Shown here: in pieces, positions 17,059 through 25,697 of the stretch
How positions within the stretch are numbered: the stretch's first letter is position 1
How the letters are laid out: each line of letters opens with the position of its first letter
Assembly (NCBI RefSeq): GCF_900101885.1
Contig: NZ_FNAN01000027.1
Span: 1-64,000 of the forward strand
DNA length: 64,000 nucleotides
Direction of reading: 5' to 3'
From: Dyadobacter soli
GTDB taxonomy: Bacteria > Bacteroidota > Bacteroidia > Cytophagales > Spirosomataceae
Translations under genes and position numbers: made by a program
Notes under the pieces: model-generated
What the model was told of the DNA's origin: nothing
What the model saw: only the letters and a program-made list of their open reading frames with translations
Databases searched by the model: none

Positions 17059-19464
17059 ATGAAGAAATTACTACTGTTCGTTTCACTCCTGAATTTCCTG
17101 TGCATCCAACTCTACGCGCAGGATGAGCCTTCAACAACCTACCCCATCACCGGCAAACTCGAAGATTCGGACAAAAAGCCGGTCCCATTCGCCAATGTGG
17201 CGCTTCTTGCCGCGAAAGATTCCGCATTGATCGGCGGCGGTACTGCGGATGAAAACGGTCTTTTCAATATACCCGCGGAGCCGGGCAGCTATCTGGTCAA
17301 AATCACTTTCCTCGCCATGGATGAAAAAATCATCCCTAATGTGCGGGTAGCGGCCCAACCGGTCGCGCTGGGTACCATCACCCTCACTTCGAACTCGCGC
17401 CTGCTCGATGAACTGGTGGTACAGGGCGAAAAAAGCCAGATGGACCTGCAACTGGACAAGCGTGTTTTCAATGTAGGAAAAGACCTGGCCAATATCGGCG
17501 GTAATGCTTCGGATATTCTCAACAATATGCCTTCGGTAACCGTGGATGTGGAGGGCAATGTGGCGCTTCGTGGCAGCGGGAACGTCCGCATTCTCATCGA
17601 CGGCAAGCAATCCGGTATGGTAGGGCTGAACCCCGCCGAGGCATTGCGCCAGATTCCGGCCGACCTGATCGAGAGCGTGGAAATCATTACCAACCCGTCG
17701 TCGCGCTACGATGCAGAAGGTGAAGTGGGGATTTTGAATATTGTGATGAAGAAAAATATCCGCTACGGGCTGAATGGAACGTTTACGGGCACGGCTGGTT
17801 ATCCTTCCAATTTTGGGGCTTCCTTCAATGTCAACTACCGCAGAAAAAAGGTTAACCTCATCGCCAATTACGGCTGGATGTACCGCGACGGTCCGGGACG
17901 CGGGCATTCACGGCAGGAGTACAACAGCGCCGACACCAGTTTTGTATATGAGCAGACCAACCGACGCAACCGCGCCGGATATTCGAACAATGTCCGCGTG
18001 GGCCTGGATTATTTTTTGAATAACTACAATACCATTACCGCCACGCTTTCGGTACGGAAATCGCAGAATGACAACAAATCGCGTCTCGAATACCGGGATT
18101 TCGACATGAATAACATCCTCACGCGCACAGTCACGCGCAACGAAGACGAGACCGAACCCAGAACCAACATTGAGGCGGCATTGAATTACAGGAAGACTTT
18201 TGAGAAAAAAGGACAAAGCTTGTCGTTCGACGCGAAATACATTCTCAGCGACGAAACGGAGGCCTCGAAATACCATGAAGTTGCCGATAACAATACGGTC
18301 GATATCCGTCAGCGCTCTTATAATACCGAGGACGAAAAGAATTTCCTCGCCCAGTTGGATTACATTCACCCGTTCGGTAAAGAAGGCAAGATTGAAGCCG
18401 GTTTGAAAACGTCCATCCGGTTGCTGGACAATGATTTCTCCGTGCACCAGGCGCAAGGGCCCGATTACTGGGTCATTTTGCCCGATTATGACAACCGCCT
18501 GGCCTACGACGAGAAAATACACGCCGCCTACCTGATGGCGAGCAACCAGTTTGGAAAGGTTTTCGTGCAAGCTGGTCTGCGCGGCGAGTATACCGATATT
18601 TTGACCGAACTGAAAAAGACCGCTAAAACAAATCACCGGCAATATTTCAATGTATTCCCGAGCATTCATTTATCCTACAAGCTGCAAGACGCCCAGACAT
18701 TGCAGCTTAGTTACAGCTACCGTCTGAGCCGGCCCAATTTCCGCGACCTGCTGCCCTTTTCCAATTTCAGTGACTCCCGCGTGTTCCGCGCAGGTAACCC
18801 GCTCCTGAATCCCGAGTTTACGCATTCGTTCGAGGCCGGGCATTTGCTGAATATGAATAAGGGAACGCTCCTTTCGAGCATTTACTACCGTCACAGGCTG
18901 GGTGTGGTGGAGAATATCACGTCCGTCGATTCTATTGGTTTTACCACCATTACCCCTATCAACCTGTCGACCGGTGACTCGTATGGTTTCGAATTTAACC
19001 TTACCTACGATCCGGCGCCCTGGTGGAAACTGACAGCCAACGCCAATATTTTCCGGGCGATGAATGAGGGTTACTATAACGACAAACTATACAAAAGCGA
19101 CACTTATTCCTGGACCAGTCGGCTATCGTCTCGCATTACGCTGTTCGGTGCGGTGGATTTCCAGACGTCGTTCAACTACCGCGCACCGCGCCGCACGACA
19201 CAGGGCAAGGATCTGTCGATCTATTTCATCGACCTCGGCTTATCTAAAGACATTCTCAAAGGCCGCGGCACGCTTACCGCCAGCGTCCGCGACTTACTTA
19301 ATTCACAGAAACGCCGGAGCATTACCGAAAATGCGGGCTACTATTCTTATTCGGTGTTCCAATGGCGGCCACGGCAGTTTCTCGTCACATTATCCTACCG
19401 GCTGAACCGCTCGAAAGAGAAGGAGAGAACGGATAGGCAAGGTGAAATGAACGACGAAGAGTAA
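17059..19464 (+). CDS. TonB-dependent-receptor-like outer-membrane beta-barrel protein
   Basis: Starting at the ATG of MKKLLLFVSLLNFLCIQLYAQ gives a proper signal peptide; the frame also opens at an upstream TTG that would put extra residues before it. After the signal comes a carboxypeptidase-regulatory-like domain (KPVPFANVALLAAKDSALIGG), a plug-like domain (ILNNMPSVTVDVEGNVALRG, ILIDGKQSG), then a long beta-barrel of the OMP_b-brl_3 type. About 802 residues. No SusD partner follows, so a glycan-import locus is not indicated; the ligand is unknown. Confidence 0.88.
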   Translation: MKKLLLFVSLLNFLCIQLYAQDEPSTTYPITGKLEDSDKKPVPFANVALLAAKDSALIGGGTADENGLFNIPAEPGSYLVKITFLAMDEKIIPNVRVAAQPVALGTITLTSNSRLLDELVVQGEKSQMDLQLDKRVFNVGKDLANIGGNASDILNNMPSVTVDVEGNVALRGSGNVRILIDGKQSGMVGLNPAEALRQIPADLIESVEIITNPSSRYDAEGEVGILNIVMKKNIRYGLNGTFTGTAGYPSNFGASFNVNYRRKKVNLIANYGWMYRDGPGRGHSRQEYNSADTSFVYEQTNRRNRAGYSNNVRVGLDYFLNNYNTITATLSVRKSQNDNKSRLEYRDFDMNNILTRTVTRNEDETEPRTNIEAALNYRKTFEKKGQSLSFDAKYILSDETEASKYHEVADNNTVDIRQRSYNTEDEKNFLAQLDYIHPFGKEGKIEAGLKTSIRLLDNDFSVHQAQGPDYWVILPDYDNRLAYDEKIHAAYLMASNQFGKVFVQAGLRGEYTDILTELKKTAKTNHRQYFNVFPSIHLSYKLQDAQTLQLSYSYRLSRPNFRDLLPFSNFSDSRVFRAGNPLLNPEFTHSFEAGHLLNMNKGTLLSSIYYRHRLGVVENITSVDSIGFTTITPINLSTGDSYGFEFNLTYDPAPWWKLTANANIFRAMNEGYYNDKLYKSDTYSWTSRLSSRITLFGAVDFQTSFNYRAPRRTTQGKDLSIYFIDLGLSKDILKGRGTLTASVRDLLNSQKRRSITENAGYYSYSVFQWRPRQFLVTLSYRLNRSKEKERTDRQGEMNDEE

Positions 19465-19480
19465 ATCGGCGTGAATGCAC

Positions 19481-19488
19481 TACCTTTG
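19481..19488 (+). promoter_or_regulatory. Possible -7 element before the CvfB-like gene
   Basis: TACCTTTG matches TAnnTTTG and sits 25 bases before the start codon. No TTG occurs at the expected upstream distance. Confidence 0.3.
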
Positions 19489-19512
19489 TATCCGAACCTC
19501 GTTATTTGAATA

Positions 19513-20352
19513 ATGCTATTTATCGGAAAATACAATTACCTGACCATCGAGCGGGTTACCAGCGTAGGGATGTTCCTGAGCGATGTGGAAGGTGAAGAAG
19601 TACTGCTTCCCAACCAATATATTACGGACGATATGCAAGTCGGCGACCAGATCAAGGTATTCGTGTACCTCGATTCGGAAGATCGGCCCGTAGCAACCAC
19701 CCAAACGCCCAAAATCATCCGCAACGAGTTTGCATTCCTGGAAGTGAAGGATGTTTCCGAATACGGCGCGTTCCTGGACTGGGGCCTGATCAAAGATCTT
19801 TTCGTCCCGTTCCGCGAGCAGCCAAAGCCAATGGAGATCGGTGAATGGCACGTCGTGTTCCTTTACCTCGACCAGAAATCGCAACGCCTGCTGGCCTCCG
19901 CTAAAATTGACAAATTCCTCGAAAGCGATCGCCTCACCGTTGCGGAAGGCGATGAAGTGGATTTGCTGGTATGGCAAAAAACCGATTTAGGCTACAACGT
20001 CGTCGTAAACCAGTACCACAAAGGCCTCATTTACGCGAACGAAGTGTTTCAACCGTTGCAGATTGGAGATTCTTTGAAAGGTTATGTCAAAAAGATCCGC
20101 GAAGAAAACAAGCTCGATATCAGCCTGCAAAAGACTGGCTATGAAGTGGTAGAACCGGTAGCGAAGCAGATTCTGGAAGAAATAGAAAAAGGAAAGGGCT
20201 TTTTGAACCTTTCCGACAACTCGTCACCCGAGGATATTTATAATAGGTTAAAAATAAGTAAAAAAGTCTTCAAAAAAGCGATTGGCGGCTTGTACAAGCA
20301 GGGCATTATCCGCATTGCGGATGATGGGATTTACCTGATTGGGCAGGATTGA
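19513..20352 (+). CDS. CvfB-like S1 RNA-binding protein
   Basis: The 279-residue protein has tandem S1-type beta-barrels (for example EVKDVSEYGAFLDWGLIKDLF and the repeat around KGLIYANEVFQPLQIGDSLKGY) followed by a C-terminal winged-helix segment (KISKKVFKKAIGGLYKQGII). This is the layout of CvfB, an RNA-binding protein first studied as a virulence regulator in Staphylococcus. In Bacteroidota its targets are unknown. It stands alone between the receptor gene and the toxin-antitoxin remnant. Confidence 0.9.
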   Translation: MLFIGKYNYLTIERVTSVGMFLSDVEGEEVLLPNQYITDDMQVGDQIKVFVYLDSEDRPVATTQTPKIIRNEFAFLEVKDVSEYGAFLDWGLIKDLFVPFREQPKPMEIGEWHVVFLYLDQKSQRLLASAKIDKFLESDRLTVAEGDEVDLLVWQKTDLGYNVVVNQYHKGLIYANEVFQPLQIGDSLKGYVKKIREENKLDISLQKTGYEVVEPVAKQILEEIEKGKGFLNLSDNSSPEDIYNRLKISKKVFKKAIGGLYKQGIIRIADDGIYLIGQD

Positions 20353-20357
20353 TTGGA

Positions 20358-20365
20358 TATTTTTG
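20358..20365 (+). promoter_or_regulatory. Possible -7 element for the antitoxin gene
   Basis: TATTTTTG matches TAnnTTTG and a TTG lies 16 bases upstream (20339-20341), slightly closer than usual. It is 30 bases before the antitoxin start. Confidence 0.35.
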
Positions 20366-20395
20366 TAAATTAAGATCAAATAAACCGGTCAAAAC

Positions 20396-20596
20396 ATGAA
20401 AACCATTGAAATAGAAATCACTGATGATAAAGCCATGAAGCTTCTATTGGATATGGAAGAAATGCATTTGATCAAGGTGATTCGAAACCGGCAACCGCTT
20501 TCGGAGTTGCGAAAACAAATCAAATCTCCGATGACAAATCAGGAAATTGATTCTCAATTAAACACACTTAGAAATGAATGGAGGAGAGATATCTAA
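20396..20596 (+). CDS. Small antitoxin-like protein
   Basis: A 66-residue charged protein (MKTIEIEITDDKAMKLLLDM and on, ending in NTLRNEWRRDI). The length, acidic start and basic tail, and its 19-base overlap with a PIN-domain reading frame suggest the antitoxin of a VapBC-like pair. No family motif is firmly recognised. The toxin partner is broken, so the protein may be an orphan whose retention is no longer needed. Confidence 0.65.
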   Translation: MKTIEIEITDDKAMKLLLDMEEMHLIKVIRNRQPLSELRKQIKSPMTNQEIDSQLNTLRNEWRRDI

Positions 20597-20746
20597 TCGA
20601 CACCAGTGCTGTTATTAAGTATCTGAATGCCACATTACCTCAGTCCGGATTAATGCTGATGGACGGGATTTTGGACAACGAATCGATCATCTCGCTGATT
20701 ACGGAAGGTTGAAATTTTGAAATACATCAATCCAAATAAAAACTGA
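20578..20746 (+). pseudogene. Broken VapC-like PIN-domain toxin
   Basis: The frame starts MEERYLIDTSAVIKYLNATL, with the first PIN catalytic Asp in LIDTSAVI, and runs to a stop at 20710-20712 after 44 residues. Skipping one base near 20707 restores a family-like continuation (ITEVEILKYINPNKN) up to a stop at 20744-20746. PIN toxins are usually near 130 residues, so the gene has both a frameshift and loss of its last two thirds. The missing part holds the other acidic active-site residues, so no toxin activity is expected. Confidence 0.75.
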
Positions 20747-20777
20747 AAAGCCATCCGCTACAAAACGGATGGCTTTT
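20746..20777. terminator. Bidirectional terminator
   Basis: AAAAGCCATCCG, 8-base loop, CGGATGGCTTTT: a perfect 12-bp stem with A and T runs on both sides. It separates the toxin-antitoxin remnant from the convergent amidohydrolase genes. Confidence 0.9.
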
Positions 20778-20807
20778 CAATTCCTGACCTATTGGCATTC
20801 AGGTTAT

Positions 20808-22112
20808 TTACTTCTTGCCATATTTGTCCTTATACTTCTCATAAAGCCGTTTCTGCTTGTCGTCCAGATTGACTTTGCCGCCGCGGATGTAAGCCATTTG
20901 GACCATATTGCCGCGCATATCGAGGATATCGCCGTCGGAGACGAGTAGTGATGCTTGCTTGCCTTTTTCGAGCGTTCCTACCTGCTGCCCGGCGCCGATA
21001 ATGTCGGCGGCATTACGCGTTACAAATTGCAATGCTTCTTCGGGCGTTACACCGCTGAAACCGGCAGCCGTGCCAGCCAGAAAGCCGAGGTTCCGCGTGC
21101 GCCACCATTCGTCGGCGTAAGTGATTGCTACTTTCACACCCGCTTTGTGCAGCAATCCGGGCAGTTCGTAGGGCAGGTAAACGTTCTCGTCTACGCCATC
21201 CGGCAGCCGGTGAGTGGTGTTGATAATTACAGGAACCTGATTCTCTTTCAAAAAAGAAGTCACTTTATGGGCTTCATTGCCACCTGCGATCACGATTTTT
21301 TTCACGCCCGCTTCCTGTGCAAAACGAATGGATTCAATGATATCCTTCGCATAATCCGCACGGATGTAAAGGTTTGCAGTACCAGCAAAAAGCGGCTTCA
21401 TCGCTTCCAGGCGAAGGTTTATCGGGCTCGGGTTGGCAATTTCCGCATATGCTTTGGCCTCCGCGAATGTCTTTTTGAAAAGATCGATCGCTTCCTGACG
21501 CTTGTCGTTGCGCTTGACGCTGTAAGTGAAAGTCTCATTGTCAAAATTCCCGGCCAGAAACGGCGGCCAGGTTAGCCATATACCATCATCTTTTTTCAAA
21601 ACGGCATCTTCCCAGTTCCAGCCGTCGCTGTAAAACACCGATGACGAACCGGAGATCGCGCCACCTTGCGGAACGGCCTGCGACAGCAGGATACCATTTC
21701 CACGCAATGTCGGGATCACTTCCGAATCGGTATTATAAGCCACGAGTGCGCGCACGTGAGGGTTAATCTGCCCTACTTCATAGTAATCGAGCGTTGCCCT
21801 TACAGATGCGATTTCCTGCAACCCGACAGTCGTATTCAATGAAATAAGGCCCGGAAAAACATGCTTTCCCTTCACATCCACGGTTTCAGCGCCGGCAGGG
21901 CTGGTTACCGAGGCCGCCGGCCCTACCTGTGTGATGATGCCCTTGTCGAATGCAATGGCGCCATTTTGAATCACCTGTCCATTCCCTATGTGAATCGTAG
22001 CGCCCGTGAGTACCACCGGTTTAGTTTGCGGCTTTGCCGGGGCCGGATTTTGCGCCTGTACTCCGGCTGCTATTCCAAGCAAAATACCGGCGATCAGTTT
22101 ATATTTTTTCAT
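20808..22112 (-). CDS. Exported amidohydrolase-like protein, metal motif degenerate
   Basis: A signal peptide (MKKYKLIAGILLGIAAGVQAQ) precedes an amidohydrolase-superfamily fold with a typical beta-sandwich end (GTLEKGKQASLLVSDGDIL). Where active members have a His-x-His after GLID, this protein reads PGLISLNTTVGLQEI, so the first metal pair is missing and catalysis is doubtful. The start at 22112 fits the signal peptide better than the TTG at 22121. It follows the larger amidohydrolase gene by about 30 bases and is probably co-transcribed. Such pairs recur in Bacteroidota; a heteromeric or scaffolding role is an inference. Confidence 0.82.
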   Translation of the reverse strand: MKKYKLIAGILLGIAAGVQAQNPAPAKPQTKPVVLTGATIHIGNGQVIQNGAIAFDKGIITQVGPAASVTSPAGAETVDVKGKHVFPGLISLNTTVGLQEIASVRATLDYYEVGQINPHVRALVAYNTDSEVIPTLRGNGILLSQAVPQGGAISGSSSVFYSDGWNWEDAVLKKDDGIWLTWPPFLAGNFDNETFTYSVKRNDKRQEAIDLFKKTFAEAKAYAEIANPSPINLRLEAMKPLFAGTANLYIRADYAKDIIESIRFAQEAGVKKIVIAGGNEAHKVTSFLKENQVPVIINTTHRLPDGVDENVYLPYELPGLLHKAGVKVAITYADEWWRTRNLGFLAGTAAGFSGVTPEEALQFVTRNAADIIGAGQQVGTLEKGKQASLLVSDGDILDMRGNMVQMAYIRGGKVNLDDKQKRLYEKYKDKYGKK

Positions 22113-22142
22113 AAGAATCAATTTGAAAGTCTTGAAACAGTA

Positions 22143-25100
22143 TTACTTGCCGGCATCGGTGTGAGCGTGCTCCGCGTGAATGCCTACCACATCTTCGCAA
22201 TGCCACATATGCGGCTTAGTAGCTTCCGGCTTCTGGGTAGGCTTGCCTTCCGCCTTCTCGCCCAGCATTTTCTGGATCAGCCTTTCGCGTTCTACAATAA
22301 TGGATTTCTGTTTCTCCTCATCCTTTTTCCGATCAAAATAAATGGCACCCTCCACCATCGTGAAGTCGGGGCGTGCATATACTGAAAGAGGACTCGTGTT
22401 CCAGAGCACCAGATCGGCGTCTTTACCAGGTTTCACACTTCCCATCCGATCGTCGACGTGGAGCAATTTTGCGGGGTTCAATGTCACCATTTTCCAGGCT
22501 TCTTCTTCCGGTACACCGCCATACTCCACCGTTTTGGCTGCTTCCTGGTTCAGGCGGCGGGCCATTTCGGCGTCGTCGGAGTTGATCGCCACGGTTACAC
22601 CTTCGTGGTACATCAATGCCGCATTGTACGGGATCGCTTCTTTCACCTCCATTTTGTAGGCCCACCAGTCGGCAAATGTGGAGCCGCCGATACCGCGTTT
22701 CTGCATGCCGTCGGCCAGTTTGTAACCTTCGAGGATGTGGGTAAATGTGTTGATTTTGAAGTTCAATGAATCCGCCACGTGCATTAGCATGTTGATCTCC
22801 GATTGCACGTAGGAATGGCAGGTGATAAAACGTTCGTTACCCAGAATTTCAGCCAGCGCATCGAGCTCTATGTCTCGGCGTGGTGGTGCCGCATTCTGCT
22901 TTTTGGCATTTGCATTGTAGCTTTTCCAGCTTGCAGCATATTCTTTCGCGCGCAGGAAATGGTCAAAATAGATCTGCTCCACACCCATGCGCGTCTGCGG
23001 GAAGCGCACGCGCTGCACATCGCCCCAGTTCGACTGCTTCACGTTCTCTCCTAATGCGAATTTGATTGTTTTTACCTCAGGTATCAGCATTTCCGACTGG
23101 TTCGCACCCCATTTCAGCTTGATCATCGCGCTCTGCCCGCCGATCGAGTTAGCCGATCCGTGCAGCAAATGCGAGGCAGTAACGCCCCCCGCCAACTGGC
23201 GGTAAATGTTAATATCATCCGGGTTGATCACATCGCTCATACGCACCTCGGCCGTGCTGGATTGCCCGCCTTCATTGATGCTGAAAAGCGCGATATGCGA
23301 ATGCTCGTCGATAATGCCGCTGGTAAGGTGCTTACCCGTTCCGTCGATTGTTCTGGCACCGGATGGTGCTGCCAGCCCCTTCCCTACTTTGGTAATCTTC
23401 CCATTCTGGACAATTACGTCGGCATTTTGCAGGATGCCTTCTTTCTCGTTGGTCCAGATCGTCGCGTTTTTGATCAGGACGGTTTCCTTCGTGGGAATTG
23501 TTTCGTTTCCGTAGCCTACAAATGGGTATACGATCGGCCCGGTTTCGATGCTTTTAGGCTTCGTGGTGTCGGCCGCTGCAACGGCGGTATGCTTTTCTGC
23601 CAGCGTAGCATTCCATGGAATGACGGTCCCGTTCGGCAGTACCCCCTCTCCGCTCAGCCCGTTTCCGCTGATCCAGCCGGTGAGGCGTGTTGTTCCGCCC
23701 ACTTTTTTATCTTGCTGGTAGGTCAATGTCAGCAATGCGTCAGCGAGGATCGCTTTGGGAGTGATCTTGATGGAATCCTGTACCACAATCTTATACTCCG
23801 GTTTTTCGGGCGAGCCGGTAATCTGCAATTTTCCGGCAGGCTGGTTGTTCAGCGAAAGCGAGTAAGTACCTCTGATATCCGGCGCATTCAGCGCGGTAAG
23901 TACGAATTTCTTGCCCTGAACCCAGTTTTCATAAATCACATTGTCTTTTGAAAACAAATCCCCCGAGGTGATGATGAAGTTCGCGAGCATCCCCGGTTTC
24001 AGGCTCCCGATCTTGTTGTCGGCCTTAATGAGCGAAGCCGGAAGCGTAGTCAGCGCCGCCAATGCCCTGTCCTTCGGCAAACCATAATCGACGGCGGTCC
24101 GCAGGTTTTTCCAGAAATCGGCTTTGTTACGCAATCCTACGGTAGTCAATGCAAAGGGAATCTCGGCTTTGGCTACCTCGGAGGCATTCCGCGGCGCCAG
24201 CTCCCAGTGTTTCAGCTGGCTCATGGTCACCACTTCCGCATCCCACGGATCGGTCACGTCATAGGCATCGGGGAATACCAGCGGCAGCAGCAATGTTGCC
24301 TTACTCTCCTTAATCTCCCGAATGCGCTGGTATTCATCGCCTCCGCCGCGGATAATGTATTGTATTCCAAACTCGTCCCCGATTTTATCGGCCCGCAAGA
24401 TGCTGTATTTATCCCCGCCTTCAAAGAACGAAGGCAACCCTTTGATCTGGTTGAATGCTTCGAGCGACAGGTTGGTTTCTTTTTTGCTCCCGCCTTTCGC
24501 GTACCAGTCGGCATCGTAGTAATTTTGTCTTAAAAGCGCTACCACGCCCATTCCCGACGACGGGTAGGTTTGCGCTGAGCTTCCTTTCCCGAACGAGAAA
24601 TGCGCCGATGCTTTGGTGTTCAGCATTGCCTTGTTCGCGGGTTCGTCGCTGAGGGTCACAAGCGCACCGTTTCCGCGCACAATGCCGTCATGCGAATGCA
24701 CCAGCACCGTTCCGAAACCGATTTTCCGCAAGTCGCCCGCCTTTTTCGCATCCGGCGTGAAGAGCATGCTGGCATCCGTTTCAGGCTGAATGGCCTGATT
24801 CCAGCCGAATGCACCCTTCTTGTTCGATTCCAACTGGGGAGTCTGCCGTCCGCCGCCGCCCTGCGCCCTTCTCACCTCCGGCATTCCATAATCTGAATCC
24901 AATTCGATGAGCGATGCATAAATGAATTTTCCTTTCAGATCGACGGTCACCGTACCGGAAGGAATCTTGACCTGCTTACCCGTTTCCCGGATCACCCCGT
25001 CTTCAATCAGCATTGTCGCATTTTCGATGGTCGTTTTCGGATCTACGACGATCGTGGCATTCGTGAATGCGTAACGCCCTGTCCTTTCATCATAAGCACC

Positions 25101-25181
25101 ATTTCTCGGGAAGGTCTCCTGCGCGTGGCAATACACCGCCAGCGTCATGCAGCCTAATATCGTTGATAATTGTTTAAACAT
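22143..25181 (-). CDS. Two-module exported amidohydrolase
   Basis: 1012 residues with signal peptide (STILGCMTLAVYCHAQ). The N-terminal half looks like a degenerate amidohydrolase: the motif site reads ASLIELDSDYGMPEV without His-x-His, though its end (IGSLKPGMLANFIITSGDLF) is typical. The C-terminal half is intact in appearance: TSGIIDEHSHIALF has the His-x-His pair, NTFTHILEGYK gives a later His, and INSDDAEMARR supplies the Asp. It would act in the periplasm on an amide, ester or cyclic substrate that cannot be named. A 112-base gap separates it from the divergent gene at 25299. Confidence 0.88.
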   Translation of the reverse strand: MFKQLSTILGCMTLAVYCHAQETFPRNGAYDERTGRYAFTNATIVVDPKTTIENATMLIEDGVIRETGKQVKIPSGTVTVDLKGKFIYASLIELDSDYGMPEVRRAQGGGGRQTPQLESNKKGAFGWNQAIQPETDASMLFTPDAKKAGDLRKIGFGTVLVHSHDGIVRGNGALVTLSDEPANKAMLNTKASAHFSFGKGSSAQTYPSSGMGVVALLRQNYYDADWYAKGGSKKETNLSLEAFNQIKGLPSFFEGGDKYSILRADKIGDEFGIQYIIRGGGDEYQRIREIKESKATLLLPLVFPDAYDVTDPWDAEVVTMSQLKHWELAPRNASEVAKAEIPFALTTVGLRNKADFWKNLRTAVDYGLPKDRALAALTTLPASLIKADNKIGSLKPGMLANFIITSGDLFSKDNVIYENWVQGKKFVLTALNAPDIRGTYSLSLNNQPAGKLQITGSPEKPEYKIVVQDSIKITPKAILADALLTLTYQQDKKVGGTTRLTGWISGNGLSGEGVLPNGTVIPWNATLAEKHTAVAAADTTKPKSIETGPIVYPFVGYGNETIPTKETVLIKNATIWTNEKEGILQNADVIVQNGKITKVGKGLAAPSGARTIDGTGKHLTSGIIDEHSHIALFSINEGGQSSTAEVRMSDVINPDDINIYRQLAGGVTASHLLHGSANSIGGQSAMIKLKWGANQSEMLIPEVKTIKFALGENVKQSNWGDVQRVRFPQTRMGVEQIYFDHFLRAKEYAASWKSYNANAKKQNAAPPRRDIELDALAEILGNERFITCHSYVQSEINMLMHVADSLNFKINTFTHILEGYKLADGMQKRGIGGSTFADWWAYKMEVKEAIPYNAALMYHEGVTVAINSDDAEMARRLNQEAAKTVEYGGVPEEEAWKMVTLNPAKLLHVDDRMGSVKPGKDADLVLWNTSPLSVYARPDFTMVEGAIYFDRKKDEEKQKSIIVERERLIQKMLGEKAEGKPTQKPEATKPHMWHCEDVVGIHAEHAHTDAGK

Positions 25182-25298
25182 ATATTGTTGTCTTAATTAC
25201 AATTGTGCCTTACAATATACAAGTAAAATCGGTAAATCAGGGCTCTGAGGCGTATCTTGCGGTTGTTTTCACTGTTATTCAACATCATCCCAGCCACC

Positions 25299-25595
25299 AT
25301 GACATTCGAACAATTCCAGGAGTCGGTTTCACAGCCTGCACCGCCCAAAGGCATTTCCGTGCTTCTCGAGGCGCTTTGGCACGACGCCAATGGCGATTGG
25401 GAAGCAGCCCATAACATTGCACAAAGCCAGGAAGGCACGCAGGCTTACGACCGCCTTCACGCCTATCTCCATCGCGTGGAAGGCGATACTTTCAATGCGG
25501 GATATTGGTACCGACGTGCTGGTTCAGAAGTATTTAGAGGAAGCCTAAAAGAAGAATGGGCGCATCTGGCCAATACGTTCCTGCAAAAGGCATAA
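25299..25595 (+). CDS. Conserved hypothetical protein, 98 residues
   Basis: Starting at the ATG of MTFEQFQESVSQPAPPKGIS gives 98 residues; the frame opens 42 bases earlier with a less likely start. It is small, soluble and Trp/His-rich (LWHDANGDWEAAHNIAQSQE, AGYWYRRAG) and resembles a short helical family of unknown role. Its stop codon lies inside the first palindrome of the operator-like array that leads into the SatD-like gene, so it may be an upstream member of the same unit or simply a neighbour. Confidence 0.7.
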   Translation: MTFEQFQESVSQPAPPKGISVLLEALWHDANGDWEAAHNIAQSQEGTQAYDRLHAYLHRVEGDTFNAGYWYRRAGSEVFRGSLKEEWAHLANTFLQKA

Positions 25596-25697
25596 GGTTT
25601 TTACCTTATATATGACCAATATAAGGTTTTTAGCTTATATAATTAAAATATAAGGCTTTTACCTTATATTTGATAATTATAAGTAAAAAACCTTATG
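25592..25697 (+). promoter_or_regulatory. Four palindromes at exact 29-bp period (operator-like array)
   Basis: Four AT-rich inverted repeats with core AAGG-N6-CCTT or a close variant begin at 25594, 25623, 25652 and 25681, each 29 bases after the last. The second half-site starts exactly 10 bases after the first in all four. Unit 1 contains the stop codon of the preceding gene, and unit 4 (AAGTAAAAAACCTT) runs into the ATG of the SatD-like gene. The flanks extend the symmetry (TATAAGG..CCTTATA). This looks like a cooperative binding site for a dimeric repressor or activator, the SatD-like protein itself being the obvious candidate. Confidence 0.75.

Noticed and set aside
17059..19464. SusC of a polysaccharide utilisation locus
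   Set aside because: No SusD gene or exported glycosidase follows, and the barrel fits the OMP_b-brl_3 type.
25592..25697. CRISPR array
   Set aside because: Period of 29 resembles some CRISPR repeats, but units are palindromes with similar spacers, only four occur, and no cas gene is near.
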